Source of the DNA: an uncultured Rhodospirillaceae bacterium
Lineage (GTDB): Bacteria > Pseudomonadota > Alphaproteobacteria > RF32 > CAG-239
DNA: 22,691 nt
Reading direction: 5' to 3'
NCBI GenBank assembly: GCA_900320035.1
Contig: ONQU01000097.1
Span: 1-22,691, forward strand
The position numbers and the translations under genes are program-made. The notes under the pieces were generated by a model. The model saw only the letters and a program-made list of their open reading frames with translations, did no database searches and had not been told where the DNA came from. This document shows positions 7,421 through 15,260 of this stretch, piece after piece. Each line of letters opens with the position of its first letter. Position 1 is the stretch's first letter.

Positions 7421-8218
7421 TCAGTCTGCGGTGGTAATATTTCGTTTACCACTGAGCGATTCCTTGATGAAGTTTAATTGCTCTTGAACCATTGCATTAT
7501 CTTGATATTTTTCAAAAGCGGCATTAACGCGTTCCTCAAAGGTTCCATCTTTACCTTTGAAAATAAACATGAAAGCACGTGTACAAGCTTTAATAACGGA
7601 TTCATCAATACCGCTACGTTTCATACCGATAACATTTAGGCCGCGCAGGCGTGCCGGCATACCGTTGGCAATACCGAACGGGATCACATCACGAGCAACA
7701 CCGGAAACACCGCCAATCATAGCCTTCCGACCAATATGTACAAATTGATGGACAGCGCAGTTGCCACCCAAAATGACCCCATCACCCAAATGAACATGGC
7801 CGCCGATAACGGCATTGTTTGTCATGATAACACCGTTACCAACCACACAATCGTGTGCAACGTGAGAGTTAACCATAAACATACCATCGTCACCAACAAC
7901 TGTGATAAAGTGCTCCTTTGGAGTTCCCGATTGCATGGTTACATTTTCGCGAATGATATTGCGCTTACCGATAATCAATTTAGATTCCGGTTGAAACTCA
8001 TTGCCATGATCCTGCGGACCGCATCCCAAACGTGCTCCCGGAAAAACGATGGTTCCTTCACCGATTTCAGTATTGCCGTAAACGGTTACCTGTCCTAAAA
8101 GTTTAACATTTTCGCCAATTTTGGCTTGTGAACTTATCCAGCACATCGGTCCGATTTCGGCAGTTGCAGCAATTTGAGCGCCATCTTCAATAACGGCAGT
8201 TGGGTGAATTTTTACCAT
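7421..8218 (-). CDS. lpxA: UDP-N-acetylglucosamine acyltransferase
   Basis: LpxA transfers a 3-hydroxyacyl chain from acyl carrier protein to the 3-OH of UDP-GlcNAc, the first step of lipid A synthesis, as a cytoplasmic trimer. The 265-residue protein has the left-handed beta-helix hexapeptide repeats (about 2-185) and a helical C-terminus (about 195-260). The catalytic His is His122 in HVAHDC (119-124, equivalent to E. coli His125), with His141 (GGHVHLG) and His157 (CAVHQF) also conserved. Length is normal. Usually lpxA sits between fabZ and lpxB, with lpxD upstream. Here it stands first in a two-gene unit with a dehydrogenase, with a divergent gene upstream, so the lipid A cluster is split in this genome. 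AAGGA precedes the ATG. Confidence 0.95.
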   Translation of the reverse strand: MVKIHPTAVIEDGAQIAATAEIGPMCWISSQAKIGENVKLLGQVTVYGNTEIGEGTIVFPGARLGCGPQDHGNEFQPESKLIIGKRNIIRENVTMQSGTPKEHFITVVGDDGMFMVNSHVAHDCVVGNGVIMTNNAVIGGHVHLGDGVILGGNCAVHQFVHIGRKAMIGGVSGVARDVIPFGIANGMPARLRGLNVIGMKRSGIDESVIKACTRAFMFIFKGKDGTFEERVNAAFEKYQDNAMVQEQLNFIKESLSGKRNITTAD

Positions 8219-8254
8219 GTTATAAAATCCTTTTTTCAGTTAATAATTTTCTTT

Positions 8255-8283
8255 AGGATAAAAGTCACCGAAGCTAATTGCAA
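8255..8283 (-). promoter_or_regulatory. Putative promoter of lpxA
   Basis: Read on the minus strand, TTGCAA (8283-8278) and TATCCT (8260-8255) are separated by 17 bases, giving a start near 8248 and a leader of about 30 bases to the lpxA ATG. The -10 matches consensus at four positions of six. The 231-base divergent gap 8219-8449 holds this and the oppositely directed promoter and no gene that I can see. Confidence 0.4.
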
Positions 8284-8388
8284 CACAAAAAATGTTACAA
8301 TTTATTTCTACCATTTATTACAGATAATTTTTCAAGATTGATTTTTTAAATTTGATGTGAGTTTTATTGCTTTTAGCGCAAAATAAAG

Positions 8389-8416
8389 TTGCAAATCAAA
8401 GAAAAATGGTTATGAT
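8389..8416 (+). promoter_or_regulatory. Putative promoter of the ankyrin-repeat gene
   Basis: TTGCAA (8389-8394) and TATGAT (8411-8416) are 16 bases apart. Transcription would start near 8423, about 27 bases before the ATG at 8450, whose ribosome binding site is GGGAG. Confidence 0.45.
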
Positions 8417-8449
8417 AACAACTATTGTAAAACAAAGGGAGATAAATGC

Positions 8450-9490
8450 ATGAAGAAAAGTATGGTAATAACACTGGGTGTGTTTCTGGCAACGACTTCT
8501 GCTCAGGCGTCGGTTCAAGAGTTGATAGCCAAGGTTAAAAGTCAAGATATCAATGCCGTGCAAGAAATGTTAAACAAAGGCGAAGACGTTAATGCACAAA
8601 ACGAACAGGGAAGTACGGCTTTGCACTATGCCATTGCCTTAGATAATGCAGAAATGACGCGTTTGTTGATTGAAAACGGGGCCAATCTGTATGTGGCTAA
8701 CGATAAAGGTTGGACACCGCTGAAGATTGCTGAAAAGAAAAATGTTAAAAACGTGACGGCAGTTCTTGATGAAATGACCGCAAAAGCCAATACGTTAGCC
8801 AATAAAGAACAAAATGAAGCGCAAACCATTGCCGCAGAACGGCAACTGTTGCAACGCGCAGCAGCTGAGATCGAAGAAGCACGTGATGCTCAGAAGACAG
8901 CTCTTGCTGCCCAAGAAGAAGCGGAAACAAAGGCCTTGATTTTACAAAGCAAAGTTGCGATGTTGGAAAAAACTTTGGCTGAAAAATCAAAGGCTTTGGC
9001 TGAAGCTGAAAAGAAAATGGCCGAGCAGGCTCAAGAAAATAGCAAAGCGCCGGTAGCTACCGCTAAAGCCAAAAAAGCAGAGCAACCTGTTGCCGCTAAA
9101 ACACCCGACGCCAAGCCGAAAAAGGTTGTGCCGGCACCGAAAAAGACAGCCCAACCGAAACCGCAGCCGGTTAAAGTTCGCATTCCGCAACCATCAACAT
9201 TTCATGCCAATATGACAGACGGTGCTGATGAAGTGGTTTATTGTTTGAATTTACTCGGTCATGGTGAAAATCAACATATGTTGCGTGCTGCAGAGTTTTA
9301 TGCAGCCGGTAATGGGGTTCAAGAAGCGCATTATAAGCAGATTGTTGCTTATGTTGATGAATTTTATCAATCGGCCGACGATCAATCTTTAAAGCAACGT
9401 GTTGAGACGTGTGGTAATGTTATTACACCGAAAGATACTGCGGAGCAAAATAAGATTATCAGAAGTTTAAATAAGTCTTTAGGTAATTAA
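8450..9490 (+). CDS. Exported ankyrin-repeat/coiled-coil protein of unknown function
   Basis: This 346-residue protein has four distinct zones. A signal peptide spans 1-20, with cleavage after AQA. Next come two to three ankyrin repeats (about 22-110), including GSTALHYAIALDNAEMTRLLIENGAN (54-79) and GWTPLKIAEKK (87-97). A long charged coiled coil (about 112-198) is rich in Ala, Glu, Gln and Lys. A Pro/Lys/Ala-rich linker (199-248) leads to a C-terminal domain (250-346) that I do not recognise, with two cysteines (265 and 321) that could form a disulphide in the periplasm. There is no membrane segment beyond the signal. The Ala-Lys-Pro linker resembles those of TolA/TonB-like proteins that span the periplasm; that is a resemblance in composition only. 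It has its own promoter. The gmk gene follows after 74 bases. Confidence 0.88.
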   Translation: MKKSMVITLGVFLATTSAQASVQELIAKVKSQDINAVQEMLNKGEDVNAQNEQGSTALHYAIALDNAEMTRLLIENGANLYVANDKGWTPLKIAEKKNVKNVTAVLDEMTAKANTLANKEQNEAQTIAAERQLLQRAAAEIEEARDAQKTALAAQEEAETKALILQSKVAMLEKTLAEKSKALAEAEKKMAEQAQENSKAPVATAKAKKAEQPVAAKTPDAKPKKVVPAPKKTAQPKPQPVKVRIPQPSTFHANMTDGADEVVYCLNLLGHGENQHMLRAAEFYAAGNGVQEAHYKQIVAYVDEFYQSADDQSLKQRVETCGNVITPKDTAEQNKIIRSLNKSLGN

Positions 9491-9513
9491 AAAAATGTTT
9501 AATTATTAAGAAT

Positions 9514-9536
9514 GTATCTTTATTAAGTTAAGATAC
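9514..9536. repeat. Inverted repeat between the ankyrin gene and gmk
   Basis: GTATCTT (9514-9520) and AAGATAC (9530-9536) form a perfect 7-bp inverted repeat with a 9-base loop. No T run follows on either strand, so it is not a convincing terminator. An AT-only inverted repeat, AATTAAA/TTTAATT, lies just before it (9485-9504), overlapping the stop of the ankyrin gene. Either could be a weak terminator, an operator for gmk or chance in AT-rich DNA. Confidence 0.3.
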
Positions 9537-9564
9537 AAATGATTAGTGTTGTAAGAGGAAGGAT

Positions 9565-10236
9565 ATGACAGATATTTTGGAGCAACTGAACAAGGTTCGT
9601 CGCGGTGTAATGTTTGTGATCGAAGCACCGTCAGGAACAGGAAAAACAACGATTATTAAGAAATTATTGGCCGAAGATAAAAATTTAAAATTTTCGGTTT
9701 CGGTTACAACCAGAGCACGCCGAGAAGGTGAAGTTGACGGCGTTGATTATATTTATGTAACTGATGAACAATATGATAAATTATTAGCTGAAGATGCTTT
9801 TTATGAGGCAGTTGATTCGCTGTACGGCGGTCGTTACGGAACCTTGCGTTCGGAAGTTGATAGTTTTTTGAATGTCGGACAAGATGTTGTTTTTGATATG
9901 GATTGGCTTGGTATGGAGCAAATGAAGAAAAAAGCCCCGAATGATGTTGTTTCAATTTATATGTTACCACCATCAATCAAAGAATTGCGCCGTCGCTTGG
10001 AAGGCCGTCATACAGATAGCATTGAAAAGATAAATAAACGGATGAGTGTGGTTTTGGAAAAAATGGCACACTGGACGGAGTATGACTACGTTATTGTTTG
10101 TCTTAATCCGGAGCAGGCAACCGAAACCATTCGTAAAATTATTACCGCTGAACGTTTAAAACGCGTGCGGCAGACAGGATTGAAAGCATTTACACAAAGT
10201 TTAATCGATGAGGTTAAAAACGGTGAACATGCCTAG
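9565..10236 (+). CDS. gmk: Guanylate kinase
   Basis: This 223-residue cytoplasmic enzyme converts GMP to GDP with ATP. The P-loop is APSGTGKTT (21-29); FSVSVTTRARREGEVDGVDY carries the GMP-binding region. GGRYGT, VVFDMDWLGMEQMK, IYMLPPS and HWTEYDYVIV are typical of the family, and the DxDWxG and HW-EYDYVIV forms are those I associate with alphaproteobacteria. A short C-terminal extension follows the last helix. GAGGAAGG precedes the ATG. It starts a tightly spaced run of plus-strand genes: 12 bases separate it from the cysteine synthase gene. Confidence 0.95.
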   Translation: MTDILEQLNKVRRGVMFVIEAPSGTGKTTIIKKLLAEDKNLKFSVSVTTRARREGEVDGVDYIYVTDEQYDKLLAEDAFYEAVDSLYGGRYGTLRSEVDSFLNVGQDVVFDMDWLGMEQMKKKAPNDVVSIYMLPPSIKELRRRLEGRHTDSIEKINKRMSVVLEKMAHWTEYDYVIVCLNPEQATETIRKIITAERLKRVRQTGLKAFTQSLIDEVKNGEHA

Positions 10237-10248
10237 TGGAGTGAGTTT

Positions 10249-11196
10249 ATGCCGAAGATATACAATTCAATAGAAGATTTGGTTGGTCATACGCCTTTGT
10301 TGCGCCTCAATAAGGTGATGCAAAGGTGCGGTTTGCAAGCTGATTTGCTCGTCAAATGTGAATTTTATAATCCGGTTTTTTCCATTAAAGATCGTGTGGC
10401 ACTCAATATGATTAACAAGGCACCATTTAGCAAAATTAACAAGGATACGACATTTATTGAGGCAACTTCCGGTAATACCGGAATTGGCTTGGCAGCCTTT
10501 TGTGCGGCGCGCGGCTACCGATTGATTATTGTGATGCCGGAAAATATGGCGCCGGAAAAAATTGCTTTAATTCGTCATTTTGGTGCCGAGGTTATGTTAA
10601 CACCGGCTGAGGAAGGCATGGCCGGCGCGATTCGGAAGGTGGAAATCTTAAAAGAACGCTCAGGAAACCTTATTGAATTTAAGCAGTTTGAAAATGAGGC
10701 TAATGTTGAAGCACATAAGCTGACAACCGGTGCGGAAATTTTGGAGGATACCGCTGGCAATATTGATGCGATTGTTTGCGGGGTTGGTACGGCTGGAACT
10801 TTGACCGGCTTGGCCTCTATGCTGAAATCATGTGTACCCGATTTATATGTGATGGCGGTTGAGCCGGCCGAAAGTGCGGTTTTAAGCGGTAAACCGAAAG
10901 GCATACATCGTATCGGTGGTATTGGAGCCGGATTTGTGCCGCCACTTTATAAAGCCGAACTTGTTAATGAGATATACCCTGTTTCAACCAATGAGGCTTT
11001 TAAGATGAGCCGCTTTATAGCTCATACGGAAGGTTTACCGGTCGGTGTTTCCGCTGCTGCGGCATTGGTTGGTGCTATTGATTTAGCGCATCGAGATGAA
11101 ATGAAAAACAAGACGATTGTGACAATCTTACCGGATAGTATTGAGCGATATTTAACTGATTCATTTTTTACGACAACGGAGAATAATATTTCATGA
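10249..11196 (+). CDS. cysK: Cysteine synthase (O-acetylserine sulfhydrylase) homologue
   Basis: This is a 315-residue fold-type II PLP enzyme. The Schiff-base lysine is Lys47 (FSIKDR, 44-49), the substrate loop TSGNTG is at 73-78, and IGGIGAGFVPP is at 222-232. Family members make cysteine from O-acetylserine and sulfide. Several usually invariant positions differ: NPAGSVKDR is NPVFSIKDR, the phosphate-binding GTGGT is GTAGT (180-184), and SSGAA near the pyridine nitrogen is SAAAA (268-272). Activity or substrate could therefore be altered (CysM or a related beta-replacement enzyme is possible). GGAG precedes the ATG, and the last four bases overlap the start of lptG (ATGA), implying coupled translation with an unrelated envelope gene. 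Confidence 0.82.
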   Translation: MPKIYNSIEDLVGHTPLLRLNKVMQRCGLQADLLVKCEFYNPVFSIKDRVALNMINKAPFSKINKDTTFIEATSGNTGIGLAAFCAARGYRLIIVMPENMAPEKIALIRHFGAEVMLTPAEEGMAGAIRKVEILKERSGNLIEFKQFENEANVEAHKLTTGAEILEDTAGNIDAIVCGVGTAGTLTGLASMLKSCVPDLYVMAVEPAESAVLSGKPKGIHRIGGIGAGFVPPLYKAELVNEIYPVSTNEAFKMSRFIAHTEGLPVGVSAAAALVGAIDLAHRDEMKNKTIVTILPDSIERYLTDSFFTTTENNIS

Positions 11197-12302
11197 AGTT
11201 TTTTTCCATTCTCAGCCGTTATATAACGCGACAATTTTTAGCTAATTTCTTTATGGTATTTTTTGCAATTTTAGGCATAATTTTGCTGTTTGATTCAATA
11301 GAAGCGTTACGGCGCGTTTCCGGTCGTGAAGATGTCACTTTTTGGTTTACGGTGCAATATGCGGTAACGCGCATTACAAAGACGGTAGAAATTGTGATAC
11401 CGTTTGTGGTGATGGTGGCAGCAATGATTACTTTTTGGCGCTTAAGTAAAAATAATGAATTTGTGATTATTCGTACCGCCGGCGTTTCGATTTTTAGTTT
11501 TTTACGGCCGCTGATTATTATGGCATTTATACTCGGTGTGGCAAATATTGCCTTATTTAATCCGATTGCAGCCAAAATGTTTGAATGGCACGAAGTTTTA
11601 AGCTATCGCTTAGCCAGTCGCAATCCTAATGCCATGCTCTTTTCCAGCAAAGGTTTATGGATACGCGAGGCTGTTGGAGAGGGAAAAATATTACTGATTC
11701 AGGCTAAAACTTTGCGCCAAGAACCGGATAATTCACTGTGGATGCGTGATATTAGTATTACCGAATTAAACAGTTCTTCTCAAATTACTCAGGTTTATGA
11801 GGCTTATTTTGCTACTTTAGAGGGAAATAAATTTCATCTCAAAGACGTCAAGCACATTGTGGGCGGAATGCCGGTCGAAAATATGACCGACTATACTTAT
11901 AAAACTAATATTGATATGCAGCGGATTAAAGAGAATTTTATTGAACCTGATGCCATTTCATTTTGGCAGTTACCGGATACAATAGCTTTTTATGAAAATG
12001 CCGGATTTTCAGCGCGGTTACACTGGATGCGTTATCTTAATTTATTACTTTCGCCATTTTTATTGGTTGGCATGCTGATGATGGCAGCTGTTTTTATGTT
12101 GCAAAACACTTTACGTGGCTCTGCGATCATGTGGCGTGTCGTGATTAGTATCGTGACAGGTTTCTCTATTTATTTTCTGTCACAAGTTGTATATGCGTTT
12201 GGTATTAATGGTTATATACCGGTTTGGCTAGCTGTTTCAGCGCCAACAATTATTATTTTGTTGATGACAACATCTTTACTTGTGCGTACAGATGAAGTTT
12301 AA
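11193..12302 (+). CDS. lptG: LPS export ABC transporter permease LptG
   Basis: This is a 369-residue inner-membrane protein of the LptF/LptG family. With LptF and the ATPase LptB it extracts LPS from the inner membrane and passes it to LptC and LptA. Six membrane helices lie near 16-36, 63-82, 101-123, 280-303, 312-334 and 341-363, with a large periplasmic beta-jellyroll domain between helices 3 and 4 (about 125-275). The segment LLFDSIEALRRVSGREDV (31-48) is what I recall from alphaproteobacterial LptG rather than LptF. The partner gene lptF, usually directly upstream, is not in the window; a cysteine synthase gene occupies that place and overlaps by four bases. A 53-codon membrane protein gene follows after 19 bases. 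Confidence 0.88.
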   Translation: MKFFSILSRYITRQFLANFFMVFFAILGIILLFDSIEALRRVSGREDVTFWFTVQYAVTRITKTVEIVIPFVVMVAAMITFWRLSKNNEFVIIRTAGVSIFSFLRPLIIMAFILGVANIALFNPIAAKMFEWHEVLSYRLASRNPNAMLFSSKGLWIREAVGEGKILLIQAKTLRQEPDNSLWMRDISITELNSSSQITQVYEAYFATLEGNKFHLKDVKHIVGGMPVENMTDYTYKTNIDMQRIKENFIEPDAISFWQLPDTIAFYENAGFSARLHWMRYLNLLLSPFLLVGMLMMAAVFMLQNTLRGSAIMWRVVISIVTGFSIYFLSQVVYAFGINGYIPVWLAVSAPTIIILLMTTSLLVRTDEV

Positions 12303-12321
12303 TTAAGTAAGGAGTATAAAA

Positions 12322-12483
12322 ATGAATATGACAACAATTTTAATTTACGCGGTGGCCGCCATTATTGGCTTTTATGCGTTTAAGTTTATCTTAAAACTGC
12401 CATTCTATTTATTAGGAATCGCCCTTTTATGTGGTTTAGGGTGGTTTGTGTTTTATTATTTATTTCCGTTGCTCGGTAATTAG
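12322..12483 (+). CDS. Small two-helix membrane protein, 53 residues
   Basis: This short gene begins at an ATG eight bases after a strong ribosome binding site (AAGGAG, 12308-12313) and ends at TAG 12481-12483. The product has two hydrophobic stretches (about 4-20 and 27-50) separated by FKFILKLP, with few charges, so it is probably an inner-membrane microprotein with both ends on the same side. I do not recognise the family. It lies 19 bases downstream of lptG in the same direction and would be co-transcribed with it. Its stop shares bases with the stop of the convergent 108-residue gene. The strong Shine-Dalgarno sequence and the hydrophobic pattern make it more than a chance frame. Confidence 0.7.
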   Translation: MNMTTILIYAVAAIIGFYAFKFILKLPFYLLGIALLCGLGWFVFYYLFPLLGN

Positions 12484-12806
12484 CCGGAAATTCTGGTATT
12501 AAAATAAAATTCAACGCATTTTTCGAGCTGATTAATCATCCGATTGTAATTCTCCGGCATATTTGTGATGATGTATGGATCATTAGCATCAAAATGATAG
12601 AGAAAACATTTTAAAATTTGCCCATATACCACATTGATCTTTTGAGCCGTATGGGTGATGTTGACATTTGCTTCGGCTAAAACGTAAATGCTTTCACACA
12701 ACTTCCGCAATCCGTCTTTATGAAAGATGCGTTTATGCAAAAGATAATACAGGAAACTATCATTTTTCATTTCATAATTGCTATTTAAAATCTCATCTGC
12801 GTTCAT
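12480..12806 (-). CDS. Small protein of unknown function, 108 residues
   Basis: I do not recognise this 108-residue protein. It is mostly helical by eye, rich in Asn, Tyr and hydrophobics, with three cysteines (37, 67 and 96 approximately), no signal peptide and no clear membrane span. The ATG at 12806 has only a weak ribosome binding site, but a plausible promoter lies just upstream (12868-12840). It sits downstream of ackA on the same strand after 118 bases. Its stop overlaps that of the convergent 53-residue gene, which supports both being real. The codon usage looks like that of its neighbours. Confidence 0.6.
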   Translation of the reverse strand: MNADEILNSNYEMKNDSFLYYLLHKRIFHKDGLRKLCESIYVLAEANVNITHTAQKINVVYGQILKCFLYHFDANDPYIITNMPENYNRMINQLEKCVEFYFNTRISG

Positions 12807-12839
12807 TATGTAACTCGTTAAACACTAACCATTCTGAAT

Positions 12840-12868
12840 TCTATAACATCAATTTAATTAAAAATCAA
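12840..12868 (-). promoter_or_regulatory. Putative promoter of the 108-residue gene
   Basis: Read on the minus strand, TTGATT (12868-12863) and TATAGA (12845-12840) have a 17-base spacer. A start near 12833 would leave about 27 bases to the ATG. It lies between the end of ackA and the small gene, so the small gene could be expressed apart from pta-ackA. Confidence 0.4.
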
Positions 12869-12924
12869 ACAACATTTATACAATAAGTAGATGGTGTTGC
12901 CGGATACAATGCTTTTTCCGAGGT

Positions 12925-14112
12925 TTATTGCAAACCGCATAAACGCATGGTATCTTTAGCAATCATCAATTCCTCATCGGTCGGAATCATAAAGACTTTA
13001 ACCTTGGAATCTGGTGTCGAAAGCATTGTACGCGTGGCATGCAATTTATTGTTTTCTTCATCGATTTTAATGCCGAGAAAAGCCAACTTTTCCATCACCA
13101 TATGCCGCATCACTACACCGTTTTCACCAACACCGGCGGTAAAGACAATGGCATCAACACCGCCTAATTCGGCAATGTAACTGCCGATAATTTTGACTAG
13201 CGAGTGAACATAGCATTTGGTGGCTAATAAGCATTTTTCATCGCCATTTAGCAAACCAGCCTCAATATCACGATTGTCGGAATAACCGCACAAAGCTAAC
13301 ATACCGCTTTGCTTGTTGAGCATATTATTAACCTCATCAGCCGAAAGTCCGTCTTTTTTCATAATATAAAGTGGAATATACGGATCAATATCGCCGGAAC
13401 GTGTTCCCATAATTGTGCCGGCCAGAGGTGTAAATCCCATCGAGGTATCGACACATTTACCATTATCAATAGCCGCCAATGAAGCACCATTACCTAAGTG
13501 GCAAGTAATAATTTTGCCTTTTTTGCCAATCAGCTTTGCGCATTCTTCGGCAACATATTGATGTGATGTTCCGTGAAAACCATAGCGACGAATTTTATTA
13601 CGTTTGTATTGATCTTCCGGCAGAGCATAAAGATAAGCCTCCGGTGCCATGGTCTGATGAAAAGAAGTATCAAAAACTGCCACTTGCGGCACATTCGGCA
13701 AAACCTCCTGCACGGCTTTAATACCTAAAACATGTGCCGGATTATGTAATGGTGCAATTTCAGATAAACTGGCAATATCTTCAACAACTTTTTCATCAAT
13801 TATCACTGAGCCTTTGAAAATATCTCCGCCTTGCGCTACCCGATGTCCGACGGCACTCAGCTCATCCATACTGGTTAAGGCACCATCAAGCAAGAATTTA
13901 AATACACCTTTAATAGCTTCCGAGTGTGTTGGTAACGGCATCAGATGTTCTTGCTTCGGACTCTCGCCATATTGGATTTTAATTACCGAATTTGCCATGC
14001 CGATTCGTTCAGCAATACCCTTAGAAACAACATCATACTTTTCTCCTTCAACATTATAAAGCTGAAATTTAAGAGAAGAAGAACCACAATTAATAACTAA
14101 GATTTTTTCCAT
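12925..14112 (-). CDS. ackA: Acetate kinase
   Basis: This 395-residue cytoplasmic enzyme converts acetyl phosphate and ADP to acetate and ATP, the energy-yielding step of acetate fermentation. Family residues, in the numbering of the Methanosarcina enzyme, are present at the same positions: Asn8 (NCGSSSLKF), Arg91 (GHRV), His123 (PLHNP), Asp148 (FDTSFH) and His180 (GFHGTSH), with Arg238 in GTRSGD and a C-terminal TDEE pair near 380. The motif usually written HRVVHGGE is HRVAQGGD here. Length is standard. It follows pta by 14 bases, with AGGAG before the ATG, so the two form an operon. The run of 118 bases after it shows no clear hairpin terminator. Confidence 0.96.
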   Translation of the reverse strand: MEKILVINCGSSSLKFQLYNVEGEKYDVVSKGIAERIGMANSVIKIQYGESPKQEHLMPLPTHSEAIKGVFKFLLDGALTSMDELSAVGHRVAQGGDIFKGSVIIDEKVVEDIASLSEIAPLHNPAHVLGIKAVQEVLPNVPQVAVFDTSFHQTMAPEAYLYALPEDQYKRNKIRRYGFHGTSHQYVAEECAKLIGKKGKIITCHLGNGASLAAIDNGKCVDTSMGFTPLAGTIMGTRSGDIDPYIPLYIMKKDGLSADEVNNMLNKQSGMLALCGYSDNRDIEAGLLNGDEKCLLATKCYVHSLVKIIGSYIAELGGVDAIVFTAGVGENGVVMRHMVMEKLAFLGIKIDEENNKLHATRTMLSTPDSKVKVFMIPTDEELMIAKDTMRLCGLQ

Positions 14113-14126
14113 TTTTATCTCCTTAC

Positions 14127-15131
14127 TTATTTTGCCGCTTGTATGCAGGTAATGGCAACAGCGCCGACAATATCTTCAGCAAAACAACCGCGTGACAAAT
14201 CATTGACCGGGGCATTTAAGCCTTGCAAAATCGGACCATAGGCCTCACAACCGCCTAAACGTTGTAATAATTTATAGCAAATATTGCCGGCTTCCAGATT
14301 TGGAAAAACCAAAACACGAGCCTTTCCACCCACCGAACTACCCGGTGCTTTTTTGGCCGCTACTGCCGCATTTAAAGCCGCATCGGCCTGTAATTCTCCG
14401 TCAATTTGAATGCCCAAATTTTTATATTCTTCTGTTTGTAGGGCTGTCCGTGCCAGCTCGGTTGCGCGCACCACTTTATCAACCATCTCACCTTTGGCCG
14501 AACCTTTTGTTGAAAAAGACAGCATGGCAACATTTGGTTGAATATCAAATTGTATTGCCGTTTCCGCTGCATCTAAAGCGATGTCGGCCAATTCTTGTTC
14601 GCTTGGGTTAATCACAACACCACAATCGGTAAAGATATATGGTTCATCTTGGCACAGCATAATAAAAAACGATGAAACGCTGCGTCCTTTTTTGGCTGAT
14701 TTAATAATTTGCAGTGCCGGTCGAACGGTATCGGCCGTAGAATGATTGGCGCCGGATACCATACCATCAGCGTGGCCGGATTTAATCATTAAAGTACCGA
14801 AATAGTTGTGATTTAAGGCTAATTTTGCCGCATCTTCATGACTTAACCCTTTTTCTTTACGTAAATTATAAAGTAATTCTGTATATTCTTCCAAATGTGA
14901 GGATGTCGGCGGATTAATAAAAGTTATACCGTCAGTACGCCAACCTTTTGTTTTAAAATGGTTTTCCAAATCCGCTTCATTACCGAGTACAATCAAACGT
15001 GCCGCACCCTCTTCGGAAATTAGATGTGCGGCTTCCAAGACCCGTTCATCTTCCCCTTCCGGCAGAACAATGGTCTTCATTTGTTGCTTGGCTTTAGCCA
15101 GTAATGTTTTAATATAATTACTCTTAATCAT
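14127..15131 (-). CDS. pta: Phosphate acetyltransferase, short form
   Basis: This is a 334-residue enzyme that converts acetyl-CoA and phosphate to acetyl phosphate and CoA, feeding acetate kinase. It is the short form consisting of the catalytic PTA domain alone, without the N-terminal regulatory domains of the E. coli enzyme. Signatures seen are PEGEDERVLEAA (24-35), MVSGANHSTADTVRPALQII (124-143), SFSTKGSAKGE (205-215), DGELQADAA (244-252), FPNLEAGN (276-283) and GPILQGLNAPVNDLSRGC (299-316). AAGGA precedes the ATG. It is first in the pta-ackA operon and is divergent from the DUF2066 gene across a 129-base gap. Confidence 0.96.
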   Translation of the reverse strand: MIKSNYIKTLLAKAKQQMKTIVLPEGEDERVLEAAHLISEEGAARLIVLGNEADLENHFKTKGWRTDGITFINPPTSSHLEEYTELLYNLRKEKGLSHEDAAKLALNHNYFGTLMIKSGHADGMVSGANHSTADTVRPALQIIKSAKKGRSVSSFFIMLCQDEPYIFTDCGVVINPSEQELADIALDAAETAIQFDIQPNVAMLSFSTKGSAKGEMVDKVVRATELARTALQTEEYKNLGIQIDGELQADAALNAAVAAKKAPGSSVGGKARVLVFPNLEAGNICYKLLQRLGGCEAYGPILQGLNAPVNDLSRGCFAEDIVGAVAITCIQAAK

Positions 15132-15203
15132 TTTTACATAATCCTTTTTTTACTGAATTATCTCTACATAACACAGCTTTCATTAATAAATCTATAAAAT
15201 GTT

Positions 15204-15232
15204 TTGCTTTTTATACATATTTGTAATATATT
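15204..15232 (+). promoter_or_regulatory. Putative promoter of the DUF2066 gene
   Basis: TTGCTT (15204-15209) and TATATT (15227-15232) are separated by 17 bases. A start near 15239 leaves about 22 bases to the ATG at 15261, which has a GGAGA ribosome binding site. Confidence 0.5.
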
Positions 15233-15260
15233 CTAGCAACAAGATATATGGAGAACGATC

